Shown here in pieces: positions 1-8,167 of a stretch of DNA of 64,000 nt (within the stretch, counting starts at the first letter, position 1; each line of letters opens with the position of its first letter). Source of the DNA: Alphaproteobacteria bacterium (GTDB taxonomy: Bacteria > Pseudomonadota > Alphaproteobacteria > Rickettsiales > SXRF01). The notes under the pieces are model-generated. The model was given only the letters and a program-made list of their open reading frames with translations. It was not told where the DNA came from and ran no database searches. Made by a program: the position numbers and the translations under genes. Location of the stretch: assembly GCA_020049775.1 (NCBI GenBank), contig JAGVLO010000002.1, positions 62,001-126,000 on the forward strand. Direction: 5' to 3'.

Positions 1-27
1 CTTGGCTTTAAAACTCAGTTCACTCAT
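1..27 (-). CDS. 5' end of an unidentified gene running off the left edge
   Basis: Nine codons (MSELSFKAK) read leftward from an ATG. An AGGAG ribosome-binding sequence stands about seven bases upstream of that ATG on the minus strand, which is the main reason to believe the start. Nothing can be said about function from nine residues. It would be transcribed divergently from the adenosine-deaminase-like gene. Confidence 0.4.
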
Positions 28-345
28 GTAACCACACTCCTGTAATTTTTATTTGCCAACCGTATAAAATATTCATACTACACGGTATGATTTTAAATTG
101 TCTAATATATAAATATGACAATGTCATGACCGTGTTTATGCACGTCAATGAATTCTAGATGTTAATCTTTAAAATAGTAATAAGGCCTGCCAGCAAGCAT
201 ATTATTAATCAATTGATATGTATTAATATATTTCTATTCGTTATACTTTTTTCTTGATAATCTTCTGCGAACTTTCATAAATAATTAATTAATAAAATGC
301 TATATTCTCTCAGGATTTGTTAATGTTTTGGAATGGTGGATAGTT
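28..345. promoter_or_regulatory. AT-rich divergent intergenic region
   Basis: About 320 bases without a convincing gene, markedly AT-rich compared with the flanking coding sequence. It should contain the promoters of the two divergent genes. A possible sigma70-type promoter for the rightward gene is TTGATA at 254-259 and CATAAA at 276-281 (16-base spacer). This is a weak match in AT-rich DNA and could be chance. Confidence 0.35.
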
Positions 346-2982
346 ATGGTCAGTAGTGTAAATCACGCCTTGGATCAAAACAATACCTTAGGCTTCCGCT
401 TCTCGTACGTCCCGGAACAAAACGTAATCAGGGGTGGGCTGCTCAAAAGCACTAAAGAACATTTTGGCGACAGTCTGGTGGAAAATGCTGCGGATATCAC
501 ACATGTTGTGATTAACGGGCAGGAAATACCCCTGAAACGCACTGATCCATCGGTCGGACCACAGCAATTTGAAACCGTCTTTGAATACCCAGTTACTAAT
601 GTAGATGAAAAGCTGTCTCTTCAAATAAAACTCAACAACCAGACATTCGGCAGTTACGAAATTGATGCACAGTCCGGTGCTATTAGCGGCGGGGTAACCA
701 ACAAACTGGTGGCCTTTGAAACGAGATTGATGGCAGGCACCAAGGATCTGATGGACGTTCCCTATGACCGCTCAAAGGGAGTTGATTTTAAAGCCACAAC
801 TGACCTGCATACGCACCTTGCCGGCAATCTTTCTTCAAGTAAACTCGTCGAACTTGCAATAAATAAACCCGGCGAGCCGATTACCTATCCAACCTATTTG
901 CTGGACTCATTGAACATTGATACCAGCCAGTATTCTGTAAAGGACAAGCAAGTCGCAGTACGTGACCTGACTCCATATGACTTAGAAAAACTGGAAATGG
1001 CAATGGCGATTCCTGTTGATAAGCAGGACACGTTCAACGGCATGGAAGGAATTTACCAATATCGCGGGCCTATTACCAAGAACAAGGACCTCTTTAAAGA
1101 CATATTGCGGGAAATCGGGCGCGATTATGCCGCCAGCGGAACAAAATACGCGGAACTATCGCATGCAAGCATCATTACCGACCCTGAACTGTTGAGAATG
1201 GCGAACGAAGTGCTGCCGGAAGTAGAACAGGAAACCGGTGTGAAAATACGCTTCCTTGCCGCTATGTGGCGTCATTCTGATAAGGAATGGAACCAGGATG
1301 AAGTGGACCGCATTAAAGCAATTGCGGAGAACCCTTATGTCGTTGGCGCAGACTTCATGGGACATGAAACCAACCCTACACGTGACTTTGTTGGCGAAGT
1401 TAAGGAACTGACAAAATGGGCAGTTAAAAATGATCCTGATTTTACAGTACGCGTCCATGCAGGCGAGAACCCACTATTTGCTGCGGCAGGATTTAAGAAT
1501 GCACAGGAAACACCTTGGGATTTCCATAACGTAAAAGAAGTGCTGCAAGCCGTTAAGGACGCACGTGCTGAAGTAGCACAGGAGATGGGTGTAGAAGCAG
1601 AAACTCTACCAATGCCAAGGGTTCGCGTCGGCCATGGTCTTTACGGCCTGGACCAAGAAACCATTGCGCTGTTCCGTGAAACCGGAGCAATTGTTGAATT
1701 CAACATGAGTTCCAACCTCGCGCTCAATAACATCAACGATATTTCAGAAATTCCCATCAGCCGTTACATCGAAGCCGGTATTCCCGTGGTACTCGGGCAT
1801 GACGGCAAAGGCGTATATAAAACTGACCCCGAGCAGGAAGCTCTTATGGCGGGTGCGGCTGGTGTTACCGAAGCCGGATTCGCACTGATGAGGCAAACCG
1901 AAACCACGCACATCGCCCGCGACCAGAAACGCTTTGAGTCAAAAGTTGCGTCTTATGAACAGAAGCTGGAAGATATACGTAAAACACTTCTGCCGGAGGG
2001 TAAAAGCTTATCTGACTTGCCACAAGATGAGCGCGATAAAATTGAAAACGAAGTATTTAAAAGGGCGGCTGTTGCCACATACAACACACCTGACCAGAAG
2101 CCGCGTATGACACCCGCTGTCAGCGCGCGCTATGCCGAAGTCCAGAAAGCACAGGAAGCAGACTTGTTGTCACGCGTAAGTAAACAGTATGATGGCGTGC
2201 CGGTAGTCACCAATCCAGAAGCAGTTGCCACTAATCTGGAAGGAAAAACACCTATACTTCTCACGGGCGCTTCGGAAAAGGCGTGGCCAAAGATTGCAGA
2301 TCCAGACAAGGAAGAAATCAAGCTCGCCATGCAGGTTTTGTCTAACTGGGTAGATGGTGATAAGGCCTATGTCATGACCGGCGGCACACATCATGGCGTT
2401 GAAGCGCGTTTCCATGACGCCGCTCATATCTCCAACGCTGGCGCGGCAGATGACAAAAAACTACGCGTAGTAGGTGCGTTTACGGCTGAAGCGCTGGCAC
2501 TGAAGGCCGGACAAGTAGCCAAAATCGAGGACAACACTATCACAGACGCAATCGTGCTGAAAATGAACGGCAGGATTTCGCAACGCTGGTTCGACCTGCA
2601 AGACGCCGCATTGCATATCGTTGATGAAAACAAAGGCATCGTACTTGCCGTAGCAGGCGGACCGGTAGTAAGCGACATGATACAGCGCGCGCATAATATG
2701 GGACTCGACCTGATGCTGATGGACGGCCCGATGGGTGCATCAACCGATAAGTCAAAATCCCTGAAGATGAATGACTATTCATTTGTTGGCGCACAGGGGT
2801 TACTCGAAAAGCTTCATGAAGCGCGCCCTGAACTTTTTAAACCGGGATTTGATGTGTCGCAGGCCGCAGAATACGTGAAGCAGGCCAAAGCACAAATAGA
2901 AGCTGCCAGCCCCGGTGCTGATATGGGTGGCGTCAAGGGCGAACCAGCCTTCGCGAAGGAGGTGTCAGTTGCCAAAGGCTAG
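346..2982 (+). CDS. adenosine deaminase-like protein with C-terminal SLOG-like domain
   Basis: Predicted 878-aa multidomain protein. A beta-rich N-terminal part (about residues 1-140) precedes an adenosine/AMP deaminase-type amidohydrolase domain. Its metal and catalytic motifs are all present: HTHLAG (H155, H157), HAGE (H371, E374), GHG (H430) and an Asp in LGHDG (D486). The family deaminates adenosine or related purines using zinc. The C-terminal part (about 620-850) has TGGTHHG near 677 and AVAGGP near 768, resembling the Rossmann-like SLOG/LOG nucleotide-binding superfamily; this second call is inference. ATG 346 is preferred to an in-frame TTG at 328. The next small gene overlaps its end by 14 bases, so the two are probably translated together. 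Single-domain deaminases are about 340 aa, so this is a large composite protein; its real substrate is unknown. Confidence 0.75.
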   Translation: MVSSVNHALDQNNTLGFRFSYVPEQNVIRGGLLKSTKEHFGDSLVENAADITHVVINGQEIPLKRTDPSVGPQQFETVFEYPVTNVDEKLSLQIKLNNQTFGSYEIDAQSGAISGGVTNKLVAFETRLMAGTKDLMDVPYDRSKGVDFKATTDLHTHLAGNLSSSKLVELAINKPGEPITYPTYLLDSLNIDTSQYSVKDKQVAVRDLTPYDLEKLEMAMAIPVDKQDTFNGMEGIYQYRGPITKNKDLFKDILREIGRDYAASGTKYAELSHASIITDPELLRMANEVLPEVEQETGVKIRFLAAMWRHSDKEWNQDEVDRIKAIAENPYVVGADFMGHETNPTRDFVGEVKELTKWAVKNDPDFTVRVHAGENPLFAAAGFKNAQETPWDFHNVKEVLQAVKDARAEVAQEMGVEAETLPMPRVRVGHGLYGLDQETIALFRETGAIVEFNMSSNLALNNINDISEIPISRYIEAGIPVVLGHDGKGVYKTDPEQEALMAGAAGVTEAGFALMRQTETTHIARDQKRFESKVASYEQKLEDIRKTLLPEGKSLSDLPQDERDKIENEVFKRAAVATYNTPDQKPRMTPAVSARYAEVQKAQEADLLSRVSKQYDGVPVVTNPEAVATNLEGKTPILLTGASEKAWPKIADPDKEEIKLAMQVLSNWVDGDKAYVMTGGTHHGVEARFHDAAHISNAGAADDKKLRVVGAFTAEALALKAGQVAKIEDNTITDAIVLKMNGRISQRWFDLQDAALHIVDENKGIVLAVAGGPVVSDMIQRAHNMGLDLMLMDGPMGASTDKSKSLKMNDYSFVGAQGLLEKLHEARPELFKPGFDVSQAAEYVKQAKAQIEAASPGADMGGVKGEPAFAKEVSVAKG

Positions 2983-3247
2983 CCATAACCAGCATAACCA
3001 AAAATCATTCTCCCGCCATGTTGCATCCGGGCGCAAGTCGCTCGTGTATTTTGTGCAGGGTATCTATAATGGAAAGGACGCCTGGCATTATGTGCTGGTA
3101 GATAAAACCAGACTCCAGCTCTTTCTTGGCAAGCTGAAATCCGGCGCGCTGGATGTTGCGCAGTATGGAAGCATTCTATATTCGGGATGGGGCAAAAAAG
3201 CGCCGCAATATATCCTTGAGGAAATAGAGGAAAACTTTAAACACTAA
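2969..3247 (+). CDS. small partner-family protein, copy 1
   Basis: 92-aa protein of a family that occurs four times in this window (also 5589, 15760 and 17400). Shared features are an N-terminal SF motif, a GK-x-A-W-H-Y segment before a VLV strand, then a YG-x-I-x-x-SG-W-G motif and a charged C-terminal helix ending in aromatic-Phe or Phe. The start is set at TTG 2969 because a strong AAGGAGG stands six bases upstream (2956-2962), and the resulting length matches the other copies (87-92 aa). It overlaps the end of the deaminase-like gene by 14 bases in another frame. No signal peptide or membrane segment is visible. I do not recognise the family; chaperone, immunity or regulatory partner of the upstream protein are all possible. 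Confidence 0.7.
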   Translation: MPKASHNQHNQKSFSRHVASGRKSLVYFVQGIYNGKDAWHYVLVDKTRLQLFLGKLKSGALDVAQYGSILYSGWGKKAPQYILEEIEENFKH

Positions 3248-3265
3248 AGGTTATACGGTAAACGC

Positions 3266-5584
3266 ATGCGCTCAGCCGCATTTATCATATTTCATGCCAT
3301 AGACCCCGATATCGCCGCCACCGGCTCCAGTGGTCGTGTTGCCATGGTGCTGAAGCGTAATCCCGACATAGGAAATGGCAGCGCTGATGCATCTTATGGC
3401 GCTGTGGGTGGATTGCTTAACCTTGGGGAAACACCTGAACAGGGGGCAAGACGCGAGGCAGGCGAAGAACTCAACCACCTCATCAACATTGATAACAACA
3501 AGCTGGTGCCACTGCGTGAATATGTGGATGACTTAACAAAACCAGGCAATCCGGCGCAGGTGAATACATTTGCATGCGAACTTACGCCGGAGCAATTAGC
3601 AGACTTAAAGCAACACGCAGCTATGCTCGATCCCGCAAACACGGCCTATGACCCGGCCTTTGCCGCCGAATTTTTTGCCCGTACAGACAAGGAAACCATA
3701 AGGTTTGAGCTTCCGCCTATCGAAAAAGCGGCAGAACTTCCATTTTTCTACCCTCTCGCCGGTCAGGATTATGAGGCAACCATCAAGCTGATGGAAAAAC
3801 CAAAGGCTATAGAAGTAACCCACCAGCAGGTGGAAGCACTTTTAAAACCCAATGTGAAACCCGACCCAGATAGCCTGTGGTTGCTAGTACAAGTGCCTGC
3901 CATAAGCGCTGATACTTCTTTCACCCCTTCCCCGTCGCTGGATGAAAAAGGCAACCCTTCAGGTCTTATAGCTATTGAAGACGGGCAGGCTGTTTTTAGG
4001 AACCCCAAGGACAGTCTTAACGGCAAGCACAGCACGCAAAAACTGCCGCTGGATGGCACTGGCGTGCTTATATTCCCCGTTAAAAAAGATACAGCGCTCG
4101 GGCATAAAATGGGTGAGCTGTCAAAAGACCTTCAGGAAGCCCCCTCCCTGCAATCGCTCGACAAATTGCTCAAGGACGTTCACCGCACATACGAGGAAGC
4201 AGGAGCAGTGCCGGATATGTATAATTCCGACACCGGACATTTCGGGAGAGTGGACCGCAGGGAAACAATCGGCAGCCATGAAGGTGTTGGATTATTCGCC
4301 AAAAAAGAGAAGCAGCTTTCGCTGCTCGTGCTTAAGGCCCCCAACCCTGAAACGGACATTGCATTCGAAAGCAGCGGCGCTTTCATCACCGGCGGCAAGC
4401 AATACGGCAAAGGACTCATCGTGCTGGTGAAAGACGGGGACGAAATCCGCAAAATGGCGCCGGACTATGCTGTTGAAAATTTTGTATATTTAGATGGCTC
4501 ACCCCTCACCCTGGAGAGCCTTCCCAGCGTCACCGTTGATGAGGCCGGACGACTCGGAGAATTAACAGGAAATCAACCTTTAAAGCTTAAAATAAACCAT
4601 CCATCTAGAGGAGAGAAAACCATGGGAACGTTAGAAATTAAAGCAGACGACCTGAAAGACCTGCCCAAAATCAAAGTTATGAACAACACTGATCTGGACG
4701 CAAACGGTCGCGTGCTCGCCAGCTTTCAGGTATATGAGAATGTAGATTTTTCAGATGGCCCGGAAGGTGGCCCCGGCAGAGGCGGCGATAAGCCCTTTGT
4801 ACCAAATCCGGCAGACACAAACTACCCTAGCGGTAACAACCCCAAGCTTGGTATCAAACGCGTTGAACGCGATGATAGTGGACGCATTACAGGGTTGATT
4901 TATGATAACCCAAAGGACTCTGCACCGGATAAATACACGGAGCAGCGCTACGATATTACAGGGGGCAACCGCCTAAGCACGTTTATATTTCCAGCGCAGG
5001 GAAGCCCCGAACTACGCAAGGACATCATTGCAGCCATTGATAATGTCGCCCAGGGAAGCATGCACCTCGACGTTACCGATGTCGATATGCTTCTGAAGGA
5101 TGTCTACAAAGTATATGAAAAACACGGCGTAACACCGGACATGTATAATGGCGGCGTTGATCAGCTTAAGCCGGCAAAACACATGATGAATGAAGCGGAA
5201 ACGCGCTCATGGGGTGGTGGCGCGGCAAAATCTGCCAAGGTGAAAGACATGGTGATAATTGATGCAAACGACGACCAGCAAATCAAGTTTGTGGGCAAAG
5301 GCGATGCACATATTGTCAGCCAAGAACAATTCAGCACCGGACCGTTCGTAGTGGTACTGGAAGGTGACAGCGCACGCAAACTGGACTTTGCATATGCAGA
5401 AAAAGATCTTCTGAGCGCTGAAACAGGTAAACCTATGGATATGGGTTATATGATCCATCAGGGTCACACTGGTGTTGTCAGCGCCGACAAGATCGGCAAG
5501 CCGATAGATGCACCAGACCCGGCTGCCCTTGCAGGTGGTACGCAAGAAGTCAGCAGCCCGCAGCAAAAAATTGCAAAGAGCTAA
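3266..5584 (+). CDS. Nudix-domain protein with a tandemly duplicated unknown domain
   Basis: 772-aa protein. Residues about 1-165 form a Nudix hydrolase domain. The Nudix box lies at residues 49-71 and is nearly canonical (GLLNLGE, seven residues, REAGEE), but the usual Gly after the EE pair is Asn. Nudix enzymes hydrolyse nucleoside diphosphates linked to another group, such as NADH, ADP-ribose or damaged dNTPs. The rest carries two related units, about 195-420 and 525-755. Each has an NPKDS motif and later a LLKDV-x-x-x-YE-x-x-G-x-x-PDMYN motif (near 300 and 608), so the region arose by internal duplication. It follows the first small partner gene by 18 bases and is followed after four bases by the second. 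No signal peptide is seen. Substrate and duplicated-domain function are unknown. Confidence 0.75.
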   Translation: MRSAAFIIFHAIDPDIAATGSSGRVAMVLKRNPDIGNGSADASYGAVGGLLNLGETPEQGARREAGEELNHLINIDNNKLVPLREYVDDLTKPGNPAQVNTFACELTPEQLADLKQHAAMLDPANTAYDPAFAAEFFARTDKETIRFELPPIEKAAELPFFYPLAGQDYEATIKLMEKPKAIEVTHQQVEALLKPNVKPDPDSLWLLVQVPAISADTSFTPSPSLDEKGNPSGLIAIEDGQAVFRNPKDSLNGKHSTQKLPLDGTGVLIFPVKKDTALGHKMGELSKDLQEAPSLQSLDKLLKDVHRTYEEAGAVPDMYNSDTGHFGRVDRRETIGSHEGVGLFAKKEKQLSLLVLKAPNPETDIAFESSGAFITGGKQYGKGLIVLVKDGDEIRKMAPDYAVENFVYLDGSPLTLESLPSVTVDEAGRLGELTGNQPLKLKINHPSRGEKTMGTLEIKADDLKDLPKIKVMNNTDLDANGRVLASFQVYENVDFSDGPEGGPGRGGDKPFVPNPADTNYPSGNNPKLGIKRVERDDSGRITGLIYDNPKDSAPDKYTEQRYDITGGNRLSTFIFPAQGSPELRKDIIAAIDNVAQGSMHLDVTDVDMLLKDVYKVYEKHGVTPDMYNGGVDQLKPAKHMMNEAETRSWGGGAAKSAKVKDMVIIDANDDQQIKFVGKGDAHIVSQEQFSTGPFVVVLEGDSARKLDFAYAEKDLLSAETGKPMDMGYMIHQGHTGVVSADKIGKPIDAPDPAALAGGTQEVSSPQQKIAKS

Positions 5585-5588
5585 GGCC

Positions 5589-5864
5589 ATGGCAACAGTT
5601 TCTTTTGCGGATAAGCTGGAAAAATCGGGGTCAATCCCTATTCATTTTGTACGCTGCAAAGACACATCGGGAAAGGATTGTTTTTTCTTCCTGATGTGTC
5701 CGACGCAGAAAATTGCCCTGCTCAAGGCCATCAAAGATGGGGTGTTTGACATAAGGAATTATGGCAAGGTAGTTGCATCCGGTTTTGGGCGTACCCCGTC
5801 TGAAGCTGTTAAAAAGCAGCTCAAAAATGATTATAACTTTGATGCAGATTCCATTACCAACTAA
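5589..5864 (+). CDS. small partner-family protein, copy 2
   Basis: 91-aa member of the four-copy small family. It begins with SFADK, has GKDCFFFLM in place of the GK-A-aromatic stretch, and carries the YGKVVASGFG motif followed by a lysine-rich helix ending YNF. The ATG at 5589 is four bases after the Nudix gene stop. An in-frame extension to 5508 lies inside the Nudix gene and is not needed, because the homologous copies begin near the SF motif. The next gene's ATG overlaps its stop codon (TAATG), so the three genes look like one translationally coupled unit. Function unknown. Confidence 0.7.
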   Translation: MATVSFADKLEKSGSIPIHFVRCKDTSGKDCFFFLMCPTQKIALLKAIKDGVFDIRNYGKVVASGFGRTPSEAVKKQLKNDYNFDADSITN

Positions 5865-6607
5865 TGGCGATGAAAAAAGAAGCCCCTGTTAAGCCGCGCC
5901 TAGCTACCATTGAGGACCCGCTGGTTAATTCCGCTGTGGGTGGTTTCTTTAAACTGCAGGCCAAAACAGATGCTCTGGCCTACCTGCAAAAAATTGCTAC
6001 GCAGTGCATATTGGCCAAAGACCGCGAACCGATTGTTGAAGGTGAACCACCCGTCCTGAAATTATGGGTGCGCGGCTTTGAAGTTACCGGCGAGGAGAAG
6101 GCCAAGGGTTACTGCGGAAACTTTGCCCGCATACGGCTTGAGTTCACCAAGGCAGGCCATTACACGCTGATAGCTGAAAAATTAGAAGTGGACGTATCAC
6201 GTCATCCCCAGAAGGAACGCGCCAACGGCCCCCACCCGAACTGGGGCCATCCTGTCATGCGTGAAATTGAAAAGGGCAAAACCTATCCCAGCATCGCGGT
6301 GGCGCGTGAAAGGCTCGAGCGGCTGCACCTTGACTATCCTCTCGCCACACTGCCGGGCAAAGATACCCTGAACATCATGCTCTATAACCGTAATGCGGAA
6401 GGTGATTCGCCTATCGATAAAATCACTGTCAAAATCAAACCGCTGGAAGAAGGCGGTGCAAAAATTGTACAGCTCAAAAAAGCCGCCAAAAAGAAAGACG
6501 TGCCAACCGTAGTGGCAAAACCCGTAATTGTAGAGGGTGCTGGCAAATTTACCGACATGCTGAAAAAACAACGCGCCAAGAAAAAACCGAAACCCGGCAC
6601 CAAATAA
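5864..6607 (+). CDS. hypothetical protein with basic C-terminal tail
   Basis: 247-aa soluble protein of no recognised family. It starts at an ATG that shares a base with the stop of the small gene upstream, which indicates coupled translation. The central part looks mixed alpha/beta; the last 25 residues are very rich in lysine and arginine (KKQRAKKKPKPGTK), suggesting contact with nucleic acid or another acidic surface. No signal peptide or transmembrane segment. It is the last gene of the rightward run that starts with the deaminase-like gene. Confidence 0.6.
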   Translation: MAMKKEAPVKPRLATIEDPLVNSAVGGFFKLQAKTDALAYLQKIATQCILAKDREPIVEGEPPVLKLWVRGFEVTGEEKAKGYCGNFARIRLEFTKAGHYTLIAEKLEVDVSRHPQKERANGPHPNWGHPVMREIEKGKTYPSIAVARERLERLHLDYPLATLPGKDTLNIMLYNRNAEGDSPIDKITVKIKPLEEGGAKIVQLKKAAKKKDVPTVVAKPVIVEGAGKFTDMLKKQRAKKKPKPGTK

Positions 6608-6633
6608 TCTGTAAAATTTCCCCTAAAAGCACG

Positions 6634-6666
6634 ACACCCCGCCTCCTTGTGGGAGAATCGGGGTGT
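6634..6666 (-). terminator. terminator hairpin for the GC-rich gene
   Basis: Inverted repeat ACACCCCG / CGGGGTGT with an inner CTCC / GGAG pairing. On the minus strand it lies about 30 bases beyond the stop of the gene at 6697 and is followed shortly by CTTTT. On the plus strand it follows the gene ending at 6607, so it may stop transcription from both sides. Confidence 0.5.
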
Positions 6667-6696
6667 GTGGCTCATTTAAGAGCGTTCAACGGTTGT

Positions 6697-7269
6697 TCAG
6701 GACACGGTCGGGACCGCGTTCAGGTCGATGTCGGACCCGTCCGCGCACTTGTAGGTGCGCAGGACGATGTCGTCTTCGATCCGGCGCGGCTCGCCCTTGA
6801 CCATCACCTGCAGGATGCCCGTGTTGTCACGGTACAGGATGCAGACGTCCCGGTCGTCGCGCTTGACGATGCCGGTGTACTTGCTCACCATGCGGCCCGC
6901 GGGGGACAGCTTGGTGTCCACGAAGGTCTTCTTCGTGGTGTACTGGTCGCCGTAGCCGTTGTTGGCCGCGTACTTGCAGATCAGCTCGAGCGAGGCGATG
7001 GTGCCGTCGTACATGTCGAGGAGGACCTCGGCGAAGTCGCCGGGGATCTCGTTCATGATGACGACGCCCTGCTGCGCGTCGGCCCCCTGCAAGCTGCCGC
7101 CGTCCGTCTTGTTCTGGACGACGATGACCGGCTGGGAGTTGTTCTGCCCGTACTCGGAGATCTTCGCGTCCGCCGGGAACACCGCGAGGGCGTCGCTGTG
7201 CGGGACCTCGAAGATGACCTTGCGGGCATTCGACGTGACCTTCAGACCGTTGATCGTGGTGGTGCTCAT
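6697..7269 (-). CDS. GC-rich orphan gene of foreign codon use
   Basis: 190-aa protein of unknown function. Third codon positions are almost always G or C (for example long runs of GAC, GTC, ATC, AAG, ACC), unlike every neighbour, where A and T endings are common. The GC content of this block clearly exceeds that of both flanks. The ATG at 7269 is chosen because AGAAGGGG lies about seven bases upstream; a longer reading to 7371 leaves the GC-rich zone. The product looks soluble, with many Asp and Lys residues, no signal peptide and no motif I recognise. A hairpin stands just before the ribosome-binding site and a terminator just after the stop, so it is a self-contained unit. Likely acquired from a high-GC donor; extreme codon selection is the alternative. 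Confidence 0.65.
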   Translation of the reverse strand: MSTTTINGLKVTSNARKVIFEVPHSDALAVFPADAKISEYGQNNSQPVIVVQNKTDGGSLQGADAQQGVVIMNEIPGDFAEVLLDMYDGTIASLELICKYAANNGYGDQYTTKKTFVDTKLSPAGRMVSKYTGIVKRDDRDVCILYRDNTGILQVMVKGEPRRIEDDIVLRTYKCADGSDIDLNAVPTVS

Positions 7270-7275
7270 GGCACA

Positions 7276-7298
7276 ACCCCTTCTAGCCCTGAGGGCTA
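7276..7298 (-). promoter_or_regulatory. RBS and adjoining dyad upstream of the GC-rich gene
   Basis: On the minus strand a perfect dyad (TAGCCC TGA GGGCTA, 7284-7298) abuts the AGAAGGGG ribosome-binding sequence of the GC-rich gene. Such a placement could allow translational control or protein binding. A possible -10 element (TATATT on the minus strand, 7362-7367) lies further upstream and would give a leader of about 90 bases. The rest of 7299-7544 is AT-rich and shows no gene. Confidence 0.35.
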
Positions 7299-7544
7299 AT
7301 AGGAACATGTCCTCAAGTAACCATGCTCGAATTGAGACATGCGATAACTTGGAACAAGGCCAATATAGCATGCAATCTCCTTAAGAATTGTTAAGGAAAT
7401 AAGAATATTGTAGCCCCTAAGTTAATGATTACACAGGCTTTTATGCCTATTTTTATATATTTTTCAATGCTTTAATAATTTAGGCATTTTAGACAGAAAT
7501 TGCGCCGTGCAAATAAATTTAACCAATATTCCGATAGCGTTAAT

Positions 7545-8165
7545 CTAGCGCCCCGGAAGCCCGGCAGAGGGTGGGGAATCGGGTAGCACAGCGCGTGAAT
7601 GGGTGATTTCAATACCCACATCCTGCATCTCTTTTTTGGCCTTTATAATGCTCTCAATGCGAGTGCCGCAGCTGGCATCTTCAATGAATGCAATTTTTGA
7701 ACGTGGCAGTAATTCACGCGCATCAAACGCGCTGAGTTTCACGCAGCGGTTAGTCACCAGCCCGCAGATATGGATTTCTACATCCTCGCCCGCATGCGCA
7801 CGAATGTAATCGCTAAGACCAGTCAGATTACGTCCGTCATTATCCCGAAAGGCGGAATTACAATCCACATCCCTTTCCATGCCTTTATGCTGAATATAGG
7901 TAATCGCTGCATGGCTGAGTCCTGGATGCAGCTCTGCACCTTTAGTGCCTTGCACACAGTGAGCCTTACCTATCTGTTCCGGTTGAAAACTCACATGGTC
8001 TGGCGGGTGCCAGTCCTTTGTCGCTATGACCAAGTCATAATTACCTTTGGCAATAAGCTCGTTGATGACTGGCACAACGTCGTCGGCATTTTTCACCGCC
8101 AACGCACCACCTTCACAGAAATCATTCTGCACATCAATAACCAGCAATATTTTTTTAGTTGCCAA
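7545..8165 (-). CDS. pncA: nicotinamidase / isochorismatase-family hydrolase
   Basis: 206-aa cysteine hydrolase that most likely converts nicotinamide to nicotinate and ammonia for NAD recycling. The catalytic triad is visible: D11 in VIDVQNDF, K94 in HKGM and C141 in GLVTNRCVK. Metal ligands D51, H53 and H69 also fit nicotinamidase rather than plain isochorismatase. Length is normal for PncA. It is the last gene of a leftward three-gene unit with the hydrolase-like gene (two-base gap) and the dGTPase-like gene. Although PncA is a housekeeping enzyme in many bacteria, its place here adds NAD metabolism to a nucleotide-centred cluster. Confidence 0.85.
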   Translation of the reverse strand: MATKKILLVIDVQNDFCEGGALAVKNADDVVPVINELIAKGNYDLVIATKDWHPPDHVSFQPEQIGKAHCVQGTKGAELHPGLSHAAITYIQHKGMERDVDCNSAFRDNDGRNLTGLSDYIRAHAGEDVEIHICGLVTNRCVKLSAFDARELLPRSKIAFIEDASCGTRIESIIKAKKEMQDVGIEITHSRAVLPDSPPSAGLPGR

Positions 8166-8167
8166 TG

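Noticed and set aside
3975-4430. 151-codon frame inside the Nudix gene
   Set aside because: Overlaps a well-supported coding sequence in another frame and has no domain or start signal.
6649-7299. Long plus-strand reading frame across the GC-rich gene
   Set aside because: It is antisense to the minus-strand gene, is rich in Val/Asp/Arg/Leu as expected of a GC-rich complement, and lacks a good start signal.
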